The notes: generated from the letters alone by a model not told the origin. A stretch of 64,000 nucleotides of DNA from Devosia sp. YR412 (GCF_900110945.1 NZ_FOFL01000002.1:620001-684000), one strand, 5' to 3'. Shown: positions 18,070-28,092, counted from the first letter of the stretch. Numbers and translations: made by a program.

Positions 18070-18345
18070 CGCTTTTATGTGCGAGGCCCACGCCCCGCCA
18101 TCCTTCTCAACAACCGGCAAAGCCGGTCCATGCGGTCCCTAATTTCGTGTCGGATACTGACCGCTTATCCTTAGTATCCTGTTAAGTGTAACAACCCCTG
18201 AGCAGGGTTGTGGCTCAATTCAAGTTTATCGTCTTGGACACAGTCTTGGCGTAACACCATTCTGTGTCCGAAGCGCGACCGACATCGGTCGCATTCGTGA
18301 CGCCGCCCCCCTCTTTGCAAGGGAGGCGACAGATCAAATCCCAGA
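18070..18345 (-). promoter_or_regulatory. sucD-sucA intergenic region with several hairpins
   Basis: This 276-base gap is long for an otherwise tight operon and holds no gene. Three inverted repeats are visible: ACAACCC/GGGTTGT (18191-18197, 18205-18211), GGACACAG/CTGTGTCC (18236-18243, 18262-18269) and GCGACC/GGTCGC (18275-18280, 18287-18292). None has a U-tract, so they look more like regulatory or processing structures than terminators. A separate sucA promoter is plausible, but I cannot place its boxes. Confidence 0.4.
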
Positions 18346-19254
18346 CTAGCCTTTAAGCACTTCAGCAAGCGTGCGGCCGATACGGGCCGGCGACTTGCTC
18401 ATGCGAATGCCGGCGGCTTCCATCGCGGCGATCTTGTCTTCTGCGCCGCCCTTGCCACCCGAAATCACGGCGCCAGCATGGCCCATGGTGCGGCCCGGAG
18501 GAGCGGTGAGACCGGCGATGAAACCAGCCATCGGCTTCTTGCGGCCGCGCTTGGCTTCGTCGATCAGGAACTGCGCGGCATCTTCTTCAGCCGAACCACC
18601 GATTTCACCGATCATGATGATCGACTTGGTGGCTTCGTCGGCGAGGAACATTTCGAGCATGTCGATGAATTCGGTGCCCTTGACCGGATCGCCACCGATG
18701 CCGACGGCGGTCGACTGGCCGAGGCCTTCATTGGTGGTCTGGAACACTGCTTCATAGGTAAGCGTGCCCGAGCGGGAAACAATGCCCACCGAACCCTTGG
18801 AGAAGATCGAGCCCGGCATGATGCCGATCTTGCATTCTTCCGGCGTCAGCACGCCCGGGCAGTTCGGACCGAGAAGCCGCGACTTGCTGTTGGCAAGGCG
18901 CGCCTTGACCCGCACCATGTCGAGCACCGGAATGCCCTCGGTGATGCAGACGATCAGCGGGATCTCGGCGTCGATCGCTTCGATGATGGCGGCAGCCGCG
19001 CCGGGAGGCGGCACATAGACCACCGATGCATTGGCGCCGGTGCGCTCCTTGCCTTCGGCAACCGATGCGAACACCGGCAGCGTGGCGGATGCGTCAACGC
19101 CCGAAGTCCAGGTTTCGCCGGCCTTCTTGGGGTTCACGCCGCCAACCATCTTGGTGCCGTAATAAGCCAGGGCCTGTTCGGTATGGAATGTACCGGTCTT
19201 GCCGGTGAGGCCCTGCACGAGAACCTTGGTGTCTTTATTGACGAGGATCGACAT
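18346..19254 (-). CDS. sucD: succinyl-CoA synthetase alpha subunit
   Basis: A 302-residue CoA-binding subunit. The start at 19254 ([20 protein letters not shown]) is chosen over a longer frame because the family begins here. It carries the CoA-binding Rossmann region, the family block [20 protein letters not shown], and the phosphorylated His in [20 protein letters not shown]. With SucC it forms the ligase that makes ATP or GTP from succinyl-CoA. It begins 83 bases after sucC. Confidence 0.96.
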   Translation of the reverse strand: MSILVNKDTKVLVQGLTGKTGTFHTEQALAYYGTKMVGGVNPKKAGETWTSGVDASATLPVFASVAEGKERTGANASVVYVPPPGAAAAIIEAIDAEIPLIVCITEGIPVLDMVRVKARLANSKSRLLGPNCPGVLTPEECKIGIMPGSIFSKGSVGIVSRSGTLTYEAVFQTTNEGLGQSTAVGIGGDPVKGTEFIDMLEMFLADEATKSIIMIGEIGGSAEEDAAQFLIDEAKRGRKKPMAGFIAGLTAPPGRTMGHAGAVISGGKGGAEDKIAAMEAAGIRMSKSPARIGRTLAEVLKG

Positions 19255-19337
19255 CGACTTGTGCTTCCGTTTTGGTCCGGCTTGCGCCGGCATCCAGCGC
19301 CTGGGCGCGGACAATGAAAATGGCGAGGGCGGCTTGC

Positions 19338-20531
19338 TTAGCCCTGCACGGCTTTCACGATTTTCTGTGCGGCGTCGTCGAGATCGTCGGCCGAGATCAC
19401 ATTGAGGCCCGACTGGTCGAGGATGGCCTTGCCTTCCTTGACATTGGTGCCTTCGAGGCGAACCACCAGCGGCACATCGAGGCCGACTTCCTTGACCGCG
19501 GCGATCACGCCCTCGGCAATGACGTCGCAGCGCATGATGCCGCCGAAGATGTTGACCAGAATGCCCTTCACCGCCGGATCGGCAGTGATGATCTTGAACG
19601 CTGCCGTCACCTTCTCCTTGGAAGCACCGCCGCCAACATCCAGAAAGTTTGCCGGCTCGGCGCCATAGAGCTTGATGATGTCCATGGTCGACATGGCCAG
19701 GCCCGCGCCGTTCACCATGCAGCCGATATTGCCGTCGAGGGCAACATAGGCGAGGTCGAACTTGGAGGCTTCGATTTCCTTGGCGTCTTCTTCGGAGAGA
19801 TCGCGCAAGGGCTTGAGCTCTTCGTGGCGGAAGGCGGCGTTATTGTCGAAGCTCACCTTGGCATCGAGCACGCGCAGGTGACCGTCGGTCATGACGATCA
19901 GCGGGTTGACTTCGAGCAGGCTCATGTCGGTTTCGACAAAGGCCTTGTAAAGGATAGGGAACAGCTTGGCCGCGTCAGCCTTGGCATCGCCATCGAGCTG
20001 CAGCGTTGCAACGATCTCGGCAATATTGGCTTCGGTCACGCCGGCAGTCGGGTCGATATCGACGGCGACGATCTTTTCCGGGGTATCATGGGCAACGGCT
20101 TCGATGTCCATGCCGCCTTCGGTCGAGATGACGAAGGAAACGCGGCCGGTGGAGCGATCGACCAGCAGCGAGGTATAGAGCTCGCGGGCGATATCGGCGC
20201 CGTCTTCGATATAGAGGCGGTTGACCTGCTTGCCGGCATCGCCGGTCTGCTTGGTCACGAGGGTATTGCCGAGCATTTCCTTGGAGAAGGCGACCACGTC
20301 TTCAATGGTCTTGGCCAGGCGCACGCCGCCCTTGGCATCAGGACCCAGTTCCTTGAACTTGCCCTTGCCGCGACCGCCGGCATGAATCTGCGACTTGACC
20401 ACATAGAGCGGGCCCGGCAGCGACTTGGCGGCAGCTTCGGCTTCGTCGGCCGAGAAGATCGCGACGCCGGCAGCAACCGGTGCGCCATAGCCCTTCAGCA
20501 GCTCTTTGGCCTGATGTTCATGGATGTTCAT
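19338..20531 (-). CDS. sucC: succinyl-CoA synthetase beta subunit
   Basis: A 397-residue nucleotide-binding subunit with an ATP-grasp fold. The start at 20531 ([20 protein letters not shown]) is the family start; a longer open frame upstream is not supported. Visible motifs are [17 protein letters not shown] near residue 40, the metal/nucleotide region [13 protein letters not shown], and the C-terminal power-helix region [16 protein letters not shown]. Length is normal. Confidence 0.96.
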   Translation of the reverse strand: MNIHEHQAKELLKGYGAPVAAGVAIFSADEAEAAAKSLPGPLYVVKSQIHAGGRGKGKFKELGPDAKGGVRLAKTIEDVVAFSKEMLGNTLVTKQTGDAGKQVNRLYIEDGADIARELYTSLLVDRSTGRVSFVISTEGGMDIEAVAHDTPEKIVAVDIDPTAGVTEANIAEIVATLQLDGDAKADAAKLFPILYKAFVETDMSLLEVNPLIVMTDGHLRVLDAKVSFDNNAAFRHEELKPLRDLSEEDAKEIEASKFDLAYVALDGNIGCMVNGAGLAMSTMDIIKLYGAEPANFLDVGGGASKEKVTAAFKIITADPAVKGILVNIFGGIMRCDVIAEGVIAAVKEVGLDVPLVVRLEGTNVKEGKAILDQSGLNVISADDLDDAAQKIVKAVQG

Positions 20532-20593
20532 TTGATATCCCCTTGGATGGGTAGCGGCGCAGGGTGACCTCAACGCGCCGATGGGCTGAAGCG

Positions 20594-20619
20594 GTCATCC
20601 CCGCTGGCGCGGGGATGAC
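20594..20619. repeat. GTCATCCCCGC hairpin (REP-like) between mdh and sucC
   Basis: A perfect 11-base stem (arms 20594-20604 and 20609-20619) with a four-base loop TGGC. Hairpins of the form GTCATCCCCGC...GCGGGGATGAC recur as intergenic repeats in many proteobacterial genomes. It could also stabilise or attenuate the mdh-sucC transcript. It is the only such copy I noticed in this window. Confidence 0.55.
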
Positions 20620-20629
20620 ATCGGATCGG

Positions 20630-21631
<1,002 letters not shown>

Positions 21632-21734
21632 TTAACCCTACCGGCCATGTGGGGCAAGTGAACCCTTCGTCGTAAATGGTCTTTAGCCCTTGCCGATGAA
21701 CGAAGGGGGCATGCCGATGCGGCAACCGGGCCGA

Positions 21735-21835
21735 TCAGCGCGACGCTGGCGTCGGACGATTGAGGGTCAGCCGCGTCAGGAAGTAATCCACCTGCGCCGT
21801 CCGCTGATGGGCCTGCGGATGTTACCGCAGCCAGA
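21735..21835 (-). pseudogene. short remnant similar to the C-terminus of the neighbouring unknown protein
   Basis: On the minus strand, codons ending at a TGA (21735-21737) read QVDYFLTRLTLNRP. This resembles EIDYFLTSVTILSHD near the end of the protein encoded at 21856-22557. The DNA also matches between about 21774-21796 and 21924-21946 (GTCAGGAA, then TAATC, then CT in both). An in-frame stop lies about 14 codons before the match, so only a tail of about 20 codons remains. It is best explained as the decayed end of a tandem paralogue. The rest of 21593-21855 holds nothing else I can identify. Confidence 0.35.
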
Positions 21836-21855
21836 AATCGAGAGCCATCCCGATT

Positions 21856-22557
21856 TCACTCATGTCTTGCTTCGGCGCCGGACACTGCTGTCCAGAAGTC
21901 ATGCGACAGGATGGTCACCGAGGTCAGGAAATAATCGATCTCGAAGCGGCTTTCATATTTCGCCTTGAACACCTGGAGATTGAATGTCGCCTCGATTGTG
22001 CCCGTCTTGCCCGGCGCCTCGAACCTCAGCCATTTGTCATACCCCATTGCCTGGAGCGTGAAGCGCAGGCCGCGCTCCGAAAGCATGCCGATGAAATTGG
22101 GCATGGCCACATAGCCTCTCATCCCCACGCCATTGAGCAACAGCCGGAGACGCCCGGCAACGACATCGTCTTCCTCTGCGGGCTCATGCTCCCCCAGCGC
22201 ACCCCACGATATCAGAGCGGAAGCGACGTCCGGGTGCCAGTTCAATCCCTGCCAACGCGCTTCCGCGTCGAAGTACAGATACAGCTGCTCAAACTGGGCA
22301 TAGGGCCAGTTTTCGGCATCGGGAAAATGGTCGGAGCTGCGCTGATGCCAGATAAGCTTTTTGGGCTTGATCCCGCAGAACGCGAAGACCTCGTCACGAT
22401 GGCTCTGACCCAGAACCAGGCTTTCCGGCGGGCTATATTGCTTGCCGATCTGGAGCGTACCGGAGTGTCGCGCCGCCTGATCCTCGGCATTGAGTTGCTG
22501 CCCGCCATTGATTTGCGACCACAGGTCGATCGTCGTCAGCTTGACCGTCCTGGCCAT
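21856..22557 (-). CDS. hypothetical protein, unknown family
   Basis: A 233-residue protein without signal peptide or membrane segment. It is rich in aromatic residues (ENWPYAQFEQLYLYFDAEAR, LIWHQRSSDHFP, LNWHPDVASAL) and ends in a beta-rich region around FEIDYFLTSVTILSHDFW. I recognise no catalytic motif. Its ATG directly follows the zapE stop (TGA-ATG), which indicates coupled translation with zapE. A short remnant of a second copy of its C-terminus lies downstream at 21735-21835. Confidence 0.6.
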   Translation of the reverse strand: MARTVKLTTIDLWSQINGGQQLNAEDQAARHSGTLQIGKQYSPPESLVLGQSHRDEVFAFCGIKPKKLIWHQRSSDHFPDAENWPYAQFEQLYLYFDAEARWQGLNWHPDVASALISWGALGEHEPAEEDDVVAGRLRLLLNGVGMRGYVAMPNFIGMLSERGLRFTLQAMGYDKWLRFEAPGKTGTIEATFNLQVFKAKYESRFEIDYFLTSVTILSHDFWTAVSGAEARHE

Positions 22558-23703
22558 TCATCCCTCGCTGGTCGATGCCTCCCGAAGACCTTTGGCGAGG
22601 TATTCTTCCGACTGCATCTCATCCAGCCGGGAGATGGTGCGCTGGAATTCGAAGGCGGTCCGCTCGTCCTTGCCCAATTGCTCGAGCGGCACTGCAAAAC
22701 TGGCGCCCAGCTTGACGCCCCGATCGTAGAGATTGTCGACGAGCAGGATGAAGCGCTTGGCCGCATCGGATTTGGTGCGGTCCATCTGTGGCACGTCGTC
22801 GAGAACCATGGCATCGAACACATGTGCGATGCGCACGAAGTCGCGCGAACCGAGCGGCTTTTCACACAGATCGGCAAAGCCGAACCGCGCCGCGCCCATG
22901 GCAATCGCCGGGACCGCAATCTCGCGGCCGATGCTTTCCACCACGCCCGGTTCGCCCGCGACGCCGCCGGTAATGCGCAGCCAAAGCGCATCCATTTCGG
23001 CGCGCACGGCGGGACCAGTGCCAAAGGCATAGACATTCTGGCCGGCAAATTTCATCCGCCGATAATCGCGCTCGGCATGCAGCGACGCGACGATGCAATG
23101 CTGCTTGAGCAGTTCGATAAACGGCAGGAACAGCTGGCGGTTGAGCCCGTCCTTGTAAAGCTCATCCGGCACCACATTGGAGGTGGCGACCAGCGTCACG
23201 CCGTGGGCGAAGAGCTTTTCGAACAGCCGATACAGCAGCATGGCATTGGTAATGTCATGCACATGGAATTCATCGAGGCAGAGCAGCCGCAGCCCGGAGC
23301 GCAGGATCGGCCTGACCACGGCTTCGACAGGATCGGCATCCTTGCCCTTGGCGCTCTTGCGGAACGCCGCCATGCCGGCATGGATCTCGTCCATGAACTC
23401 ATGGAAATGCACGCGCCGCTTTTGCCTGATCGGCACGGCCGCAAAGAACAAGTCCATCAGCATGGTCTTGCCACGCCCGACCTCGCCATGGAGATACAGT
23501 CCGCGCACCGGCTCGGGCCTGTCGAACAGCTTGCCGAAGAAGCCCTTGGGCTGTTCGGCGACAACGCCAGCCAGCACCTGGTCCAGCAGGCCCGCGGCCT
23601 CGCGCTGCGCCAGATCAGCCGTGAGCACGCCGCGCCTAGCCAGATCGGCATAGGCGGCGGTGACGGGACCGGAGCTATTGGATGGGGCAGTCGCCACTGA
23701 CAC
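22558..23703 (-). CDS. zapE: cell division protein ZapE (AFG1-like ATPase)
   Basis: A 381-residue P-loop ATPase. Walker A is GEVGRGKT (residues 73-80), within RGLYLHGEVGRGKTMLMDLF. The following VHFHEFMDEIHAGM, Walker B LLCLDEFHVHD and sensor-like VATSNVVPDELYKDGLNRQL are family hallmarks. ZapE acts at the division septum and is related to mitochondrial AFG1/LACE1. In alphaproteobacteria the gene often lies upstream of mdh and the suc genes, as it does here. Length is normal. Confidence 0.93.
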   Translation of the reverse strand: MSVATAPSNSSGPVTAAYADLARRGVLTADLAQREAAGLLDQVLAGVVAEQPKGFFGKLFDRPEPVRGLYLHGEVGRGKTMLMDLFFAAVPIRQKRRVHFHEFMDEIHAGMAAFRKSAKGKDADPVEAVVRPILRSGLRLLCLDEFHVHDITNAMLLYRLFEKLFAHGVTLVATSNVVPDELYKDGLNRQLFLPFIELLKQHCIVASLHAERDYRRMKFAGQNVYAFGTGPAVRAEMDALWLRITGGVAGEPGVVESIGREIAVPAIAMGAARFGFADLCEKPLGSRDFVRIAHVFDAMVLDDVPQMDRTKSDAAKRFILLVDNLYDRGVKLGASFAVPLEQLGKDERTAFEFQRTISRLDEMQSEEYLAKGLREASTSEG

Positions 23704-23803
23704 TTGGCTGAACTCGGTGTGTTTTCGGTCAAGCCGAGTCGAAAATGGTCGGATTCAAGCACCGGAGCGGAGCGTACATCAGTACGTGAGCACCGGAAGC
23801 GCA

Positions 23804-23830
23804 GAAGCCGGCCATTTGCAGGCCGGCTTC
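23804..23830 (-). terminator. hairpin downstream of omp19
   Basis: A perfect 10-base stem (arms 23804-23813 and 23821-23830) with a seven-base loop lies 11 bases past the omp19 stop. No clear U-tract follows, so it is either a weak terminator or a 3' protective structure. Just beyond it, 23758-23798 contains a short direct repeat of AGCACCGGA. Confidence 0.5.
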
Positions 23831-23841
23831 ACCGAAAACCC

Positions 23842-24477
23842 TTAGCGGGACATCGAGATGGCCTGGCCACCCGAGATGGTGCCGATATAGCGGCCGCTGC
23901 TCGGCGCGAGGAAAGCAGCGATATTGCCGTTGTCATCATAGAGCTGCAGCTGACTGCCGACCTGCTGCCAGCCGGTCACCGAAGCGATCTGCGGCACAGC
24001 GCAGCCCGGGGCCGAAGCGCGGTAATAGCTGGTGCCGGTCTTGGCGGTCAGCGGCAGGTTGATATTGCAGGTCGCAGCGCCGGCCGTCACGTTCCACACG
24101 CCTTCCGGACCGCTGCTGACTCCAGTCGCCATCGGCTGGTTCAGCGAAACGATCGAACCGTTCGGCGCCATTGGCGTCGTGGTTGCCGGATAGCCGGTCA
24201 TGCCGGGCGAGGTCATGCCCGGATTGACCATGGCGGTCTGGGTCGGCATGCCGCCCAGAACGGGCTGGCCTGACAGGCCTGGCGCCGGGGTGCCGGTCGC
24301 ACCGATGGCCGGCAGGGTGCCCTGCTGCACCGTCGACGTCTGCACCGGCTGCAACTGCGCCGGCGCGCCGATCGTGTTGAGATTGGCCGTATTGGAACCG
24401 GTCGACTGGCACGCTGCCAGCACAACGGCCAGTGCCGCCACGCCTAATGCGGACGATCCGCGCATCCAAACCGTCAT
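23842..24477 (-). CDS. omp19: Omp19-like outer-membrane lipoprotein with protease-inhibitor (AprI/Inh) domain
   Basis: A 211-residue lipoprotein. The signal peptide ends in the lipobox VLAACQSTG (Cys about 23). A Pro/Gly/Thr-rich low-complexity linker (about 35-115) follows, then the Inh-type beta-barrel domain: GVWNVTAGAATCNINLPL, PGCAVPQIAS, GSQLQLYDDNGNIAAFL, and a C-terminal YIGTISGGQAISMSR that closely resembles Brucella Omp19. The two domain cysteines probably form a disulfide. Omp19 of Brucella is a surface lipoprotein that inhibits proteases; the same activity here is inference. Confidence 0.85.
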   Translation of the reverse strand: MTVWMRGSSALGVAALAVVLAACQSTGSNTANLNTIGAPAQLQPVQTSTVQQGTLPAIGATGTPAPGLSGQPVLGGMPTQTAMVNPGMTSPGMTGYPATTTPMAPNGSIVSLNQPMATGVSSGPEGVWNVTAGAATCNINLPLTAKTGTSYYRASAPGCAVPQIASVTGWQQVGSQLQLYDDNGNIAAFLAPSSGRYIGTISGGQAISMSR

Positions 24478-24597
24478 GGGTTCGCTCCTGCCCTAGGGCT
24501 TAATAAAGGTTAACAGCTTGGCTGGCTTATAGCCAATGCCATGCTGACGTTCAACCGCCCGGTCCGCAACAATCCAAAGGCATATGAATATGGCTCT

Positions 24598-24831
24598 TTA
24601 TTGATCGGTGGCTGCCATTTCCTTCAACAGCTCGGCAGCCAGAACAGTTGCATCGGCGGCTTCTTCTTCCGGCACCTGCACCGGAACGCCCTCCGGCCCG
24701 AACAGATTCGGCATGCCCGGCAACCCGCCCTCGCCCTGTTCGAGTGGATGAAAGCCATAGGCCCGCAAGGCCACTTCGAGCGCCCGGGCCATGGAAGCAT
24801 TCTTGGCTTGGGCAATGATTTCGTAGGCCAT
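24598..24831 (-). CDS. small DUF2007-like protein
   Basis: A 77-residue cytoplasmic protein. The start at 24831 is supported by GGAG six bases upstream; the open frame continues upstream without any recognisable sequence. The pattern MAYEIIAQAKNASMARALEV, then ALRAYGFHPLE, and a conserved-looking VPVQVPEEEAADATVLAAEL resembles the DUF2007 family (a small alpha-beta fold annotated as putative signal-transducing). Family assignment is tentative. Confidence 0.55.
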   Translation of the reverse strand: MAYEIIAQAKNASMARALEVALRAYGFHPLEQGEGGLPGMPNLFGPEGVPVQVPEEEAADATVLAAELLKEMAATDQ

Positions 24832-25050
24832 GAGGGCTCCTGTGTTGGCGCAATCCTGACCTGCATCGGTCAGCCGGGCAAGAGTTGCGGCACATTTCTC
24901 GCTGCTGCAGGGCGCTCCGGCTATAGCGCGTCTTGCAAAGCCGTCACGAAGATGTTGCACTTGGCGCCAAGGGGTTCTCACCGCTTGGTGATTTGCCAGC
25001 CGTTCCGCGCAGGCGCTGAACTCGACATGTAACCGCCGGCCGGAGACCCG

Positions 25051-26157
25051 ATGGGCGCCTATATCCTTCGCCGCATCCTGCTGATGATCCCGACCGTGTT
25101 CGGCATCATGGCCATATCCTTTGTTATCACGCAGTTCGCTCCGGGCGGCCCCGTCGAGCAGGCGCTGGCCAATCTCAGCGGCCAGAATGTGTCGATGACC
25201 GAACGCATCAGCGGCGGTGGTGGTGGCGATCTGGCCGGCCAAACGCCCCCGCCCCGCCAGGCCGGCGCCAATGGCGGCTATCGTGGCAGCCAGGGCCTGC
25301 CGCCCGAACTGGTGGAGCGCATCGAAAAACAGTTCGGCTTCGACAAGCCACCGCTCGAACGCTTCGGCATGATGCTGTGGAACTACCTGCGCTTCGATTT
25401 CGGCGACAGCTATTATCGCGATGCCTCGGTGATCGAACTGATCGTCGAGAAAATGCCGGTCTCCATCTCGCTCGGCCTCTGGATGACGCTGATCGCCTAT
25501 GGCGTTTCCATCCCCCTCGGCATCAAGAAGGCCGTGACAGACGGCTCGCGTTTTGACGTCTGGACCTCGACCATTGTCATCATCGGCTATGCCATTCCCG
25601 GCTTCCTGATCGCCATCGCGCTCATCATCCTGTTTGCCGGCGGCAGTTTCTGGTCGATCTTCCCCCTCCGCGGCCTCACCTCGCCCGGCTTCGACAGCTT
25701 CCCCTGGTGGCGGCAGGTGCTCGACTATTTCTGGCATCTGGTGCTGCCCATCGTGGCAATGGGCCTGGGCGCCTTTGCCACCACGACGCTGCTGACCAAG
25801 AATTCGTTCATCGACGAAATCGGCAAGCAATATGTCACCACGGCCCGTGCCAAGGGGCTGACGGAAAATCAGGTGCTCTATCGCCACGTCTTCCGCAACG
25901 CCATGATGCTGATCATCGCCAGCTTCCCCGGAGCCTTCGTCGGCGCCTTTTTTGGCGGGTCGCTCTTGATCGAAACCATCTTCTCGCTCGATGGCCTGGG
26001 TCTGCTCGGCTTCCAGTCGGTGGCAAGTCGAGACTATCCGGTAGTCTTTGCCACGCTCTATATCTTCAGCCTGCTCGGCCTCGTCATCGCGCTGATTTCC
26101 GACTTGGCCTATATGTGGGTCGATCCGCGGCTCGATTTTGAAAGCCGCGAAGTATGA
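25051..26157 (+). CDS. yejB: microcin C/oligopeptide ABC transporter permease YejB
   Basis: A 368-residue inner-membrane permease of the DppB/OppB family. The first helix MGAYILRRILLMIPTVFGIM is followed by QFAPGGPVEQALANLSGQNV and a Gly-rich periplasmic insert (about 50-85) typical of YejB. The EAA loop lies in YVTTARAKGLTENQVLYRHV. With YejE, YejF and YejA it imports peptides, including microcin C-type compounds. It is the first gene of the operon, and its stop overlaps yejE by four bases (ATGA at 26154-26157). Confidence 0.94.
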   Translation: MGAYILRRILLMIPTVFGIMAISFVITQFAPGGPVEQALANLSGQNVSMTERISGGGGGDLAGQTPPPRQAGANGGYRGSQGLPPELVERIEKQFGFDKPPLERFGMMLWNYLRFDFGDSYYRDASVIELIVEKMPVSISLGLWMTLIAYGVSIPLGIKKAVTDGSRFDVWTSTIVIIGYAIPGFLIAIALIILFAGGSFWSIFPLRGLTSPGFDSFPWWRQVLDYFWHLVLPIVAMGLGAFATTTLLTKNSFIDEIGKQYVTTARAKGLTENQVLYRHVFRNAMMLIIASFPGAFVGAFFGGSLLIETIFSLDGLGLLGFQSVASRDYPVVFATLYIFSLLGLVIALISDLAYMWVDPRLDFESREV

Positions 26158-27296
26158 GCGAAATGTCGGAACAGGCGGCCATTCTCGAAGCGCCCCTAAA
26201 CAAGTACCTCAGCCCGCTGAGCCAGCGCCGGCTCGACAATTTCCGCGCCAATCGCCGTGGCTACTGGTCCTTGTGGATTTTCCTCGCGCTGTTTGTCGCC
26301 ACGCTGGGCTCGGAATTTCTCGCCAATGATCGGCCGATCATCGCCTCCTACAAGGGCGAACTGCTGTTTCCGGCCTTTGTCGATTACCCCGAATCCAAAT
26401 TCGGCGGCTTCCTCGCCGTCACCAATTATCGCGACGAGTTCAATGCCCAGGAAATCGCCGCCAATGGCTGGATGATCTGGCCGCCGGTGCGCTTTAACTA
26501 CCAGACCGTCGATACTTTCCTGCCCAAGTCCGGCGCCAGTCCACCCAGCTGGACCATGACCCAGGCCGAAAACTGCGCCGGCTATCCACTCGGAGAAGCC
26601 GATCCCAATTGCCACTGGGGCAATTTCCATTGGCTGGGCACGGACGACAGCGGCCGCGACGTGCTGGCCCGCCTGCTTTATGGCTTCCGCATTTCCATCC
26701 TGTTTGGGCTGACGCTGACCGTGATCTCCTCGGTGATCGGTGTCTTCGCCGGCGCCGTGCAGGGCTATTTCGGCGGCTGGACCGACCTGATCTTCCAGCG
26801 CGTCATCGAAATCTGGACCTCCATTCCGGCGCTCTACCTGCTGCTGATCATCTCCTCGGTCATCACCCCCAGTTTCTGGGTGCTGCTCGGCATCTTGCTG
26901 CTGTTTTCCTGGGTCTCGCTGGTCGGCATCGTCCGCGCCGAATTTTTGCGCGGCCGCAATTTCGAATATATCGCCGCCGCCCGCGCGCTGGGCGTCTCCA
27001 ACCTGACCATCATGCTGCGGCATCTGCTGCCCAATGCCATGGTGGCGACGCTGACCTTCATGCCCTTCATCCTCTCCGGCTCGGTGGTGACGCTGACCTC
27101 GCTCGACCTGCTCGGCTTCGGCCTGCCCCCCGGCTCGCCCTCGCTGGGCGAACTGCTGGCCCAGGGCAAGAACAACCTCGAAGCCCCCTGGCTCGGCCTC
27201 ACCGGCTTTTTCACCATCGCCATCATGATGACCCTGCTGGTCTTCATCGGCGAGGCGGTGCGCGACGCGTTTGATCCCCGGAAGTCGCTGGCATGA
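26154..27296 (+). CDS. yejE: microcin C/oligopeptide ABC transporter permease YejE
   Basis: A 380-residue partner permease. The N-terminal block LSPLSQRRLDNFRANRRGYW and the large periplasmic segment (about 55-165) with HWLGTDDSGRDVLARLLYGF are typical of YejE. The EAA loop is EYIAAARALGVSNLTIMLRH. The gene ends in GGCATGA, the kind of sequence that normally overlaps the start of yejF. Here yejF is 800 bases away and a toxin-antitoxin-like pair lies between. Confidence 0.94.
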   Translation: MSEMSEQAAILEAPLNKYLSPLSQRRLDNFRANRRGYWSLWIFLALFVATLGSEFLANDRPIIASYKGELLFPAFVDYPESKFGGFLAVTNYRDEFNAQEIAANGWMIWPPVRFNYQTVDTFLPKSGASPPSWTMTQAENCAGYPLGEADPNCHWGNFHWLGTDDSGRDVLARLLYGFRISILFGLTLTVISSVIGVFAGAVQGYFGGWTDLIFQRVIEIWTSIPALYLLLIISSVITPSFWVLLGILLLFSWVSLVGIVRAEFLRGRNFEYIAAARALGVSNLTIMLRHLLPNAMVATLTFMPFILSGSVVTLTSLDLLGFGLPPGSPSLGELLAQGKNNLEAPWLGLTGFFTIAIMMTLLVFIGEAVRDAFDPRKSLA

Positions 27297-27330
27297 AATG
27301 TGCTATGATACCGGCGGAAGGAGTGCCGAG

Positions 27331-27591
27331 ATGAACAAGGTCGTACGCGAACACTATCCGGTCGAGAAGCTGCCCGAAGATTTGCGGGCTGAATTTCCCA
27401 ACGCGACATTTGTCACTGTCGAAGTTGCAGTCGATGACGAGGTTTCTTTCGCCCCACCGGCCAGTCCCATGACTGGACCGGAGACCGCGGACTATATTCG
27501 CAAATTGCATGCTGGCCGTACTGATAAGGGCCGCAGCATGGAAGATATTGTCGCGGAGGTTCGTCAACTACGGGACGAGTGGGATAGCTAG
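27331..27591 (+). CDS. putative antitoxin of a PIN-type toxin-antitoxin pair
   Basis: An 86-residue acidic protein starting at ATG 27331, with GGAAGGAG seven to fourteen bases upstream. The N-terminal part (VREHYPVEKLPEDLRAEFPN) may be the DNA-binding region. The C-terminal helix (RSMEDIVAEVRQLRDEWDS) probably wraps the toxin. I recognise no named antitoxin family. The stop abuts the GTG start of the PIN protein, the usual antitoxin-toxin order. Extended -10 box TGCTATGAT (27301-27309) gives it its own promoter. Base composition is clearly less GC-rich than the flanking yej genes, which suggests acquisition. Confidence 0.65.
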   Translation: MNKVVREHYPVEKLPEDLRAEFPNATFVTVEVAVDDEVSFAPPASPMTGPETADYIRKLHAGRTDKGRSMEDIVAEVRQLRDEWDS

Positions 27592-28092
27592 GTGGCATTC
27601 CGGAGGGTATACCTAGACAGCAATATTTTGATCGCTTTCCTGGGTCACGACTCGAACCACGACCTTGCCCGGAAACTGTCAGGTGTCGTCGACGCTGTGG
27701 TCGAGCAGCCCAACCCACCTTACGTCACCAGCGAACTCAGTTTCGCTGAGGTTCTCGTTCATCCCATGCGCGCGGGAATGAACCTTTTCGGTATAGAAAA
27801 CGTCCTGACCACGAGCCCATGGCTGGAGGTAGCGCCGGTTAGTCGCAATATCCTTTGGGGCGCTGCAAATTTACGAAGCCAGCACACGAGCCTGAAATTG
27901 CCTGATGCGATCCATATTGCGACCGCTCTGGCCAAACGCTGCTCGCACATTCTGACCGCAGATACAGCCATTCGGAACTCGTATCGCGTTGATATCTACG
28001 AGGATAGCCAACGTCGTGTAGGCGAAAGCGTCGAAACCATCCGCCCCACCAGCGACGTGCTGGAAGCACTAGTGCATTGGCAACAACCTTGA
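27592..28092 (+). CDS. PIN-domain toxin, VapC-like ribonuclease
   Basis: A 166-residue PIN protein starting with GTG immediately after the antitoxin stop. The acidic metal-binding residues of the PIN fold are visible: Asp9 in VYLDSNILIAFL, Glu48/Glu53 in TSELSFAEVL, Asp105 in LKLPDAIHIATAL and Asp124 in ILTADTAI. Such toxins cleave RNA and are held inactive by the cognate antitoxin. A C-terminal extension past residue 130 is longer than in minimal VapC. Its TGA (28090-28092) overlaps the region where yejF translation must begin. Codon use is less GC-biased than in yejE or yejF. Confidence 0.75.
   Translation: MAFRRVYLDSNILIAFLGHDSNHDLARKLSGVVDAVVEQPNPPYVTSELSFAEVLVHPMRAGMNLFGIENVLTTSPWLEVAPVSRNILWGAANLRSQHTSLKLPDAIHIATALAKRCSHILTADTAIRNSYRVDIYEDSQRRVGESVETIRPTSDVLEALVHWQQP

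Noticed and set aside
15103..18174. A 1023-codon plus-strand open frame opposite sucA
   Set aside because: It is the antisense shadow of sucA, caused by high GC and codon bias. It has no signature or ribosome binding site, and sucA is unambiguous.
19272..20567. A 431-codon plus-strand frame opposite sucC
   Set aside because: Antisense shadow rich in His, Asp and Gly; sucC on the other strand is certain.
24598..25887. A 429-codon minus-strand frame ending in the DUF2007-like gene
   Set aside because: Most of it lies antisense to yejB. The real gene begins at 24831 behind a GGAG site.
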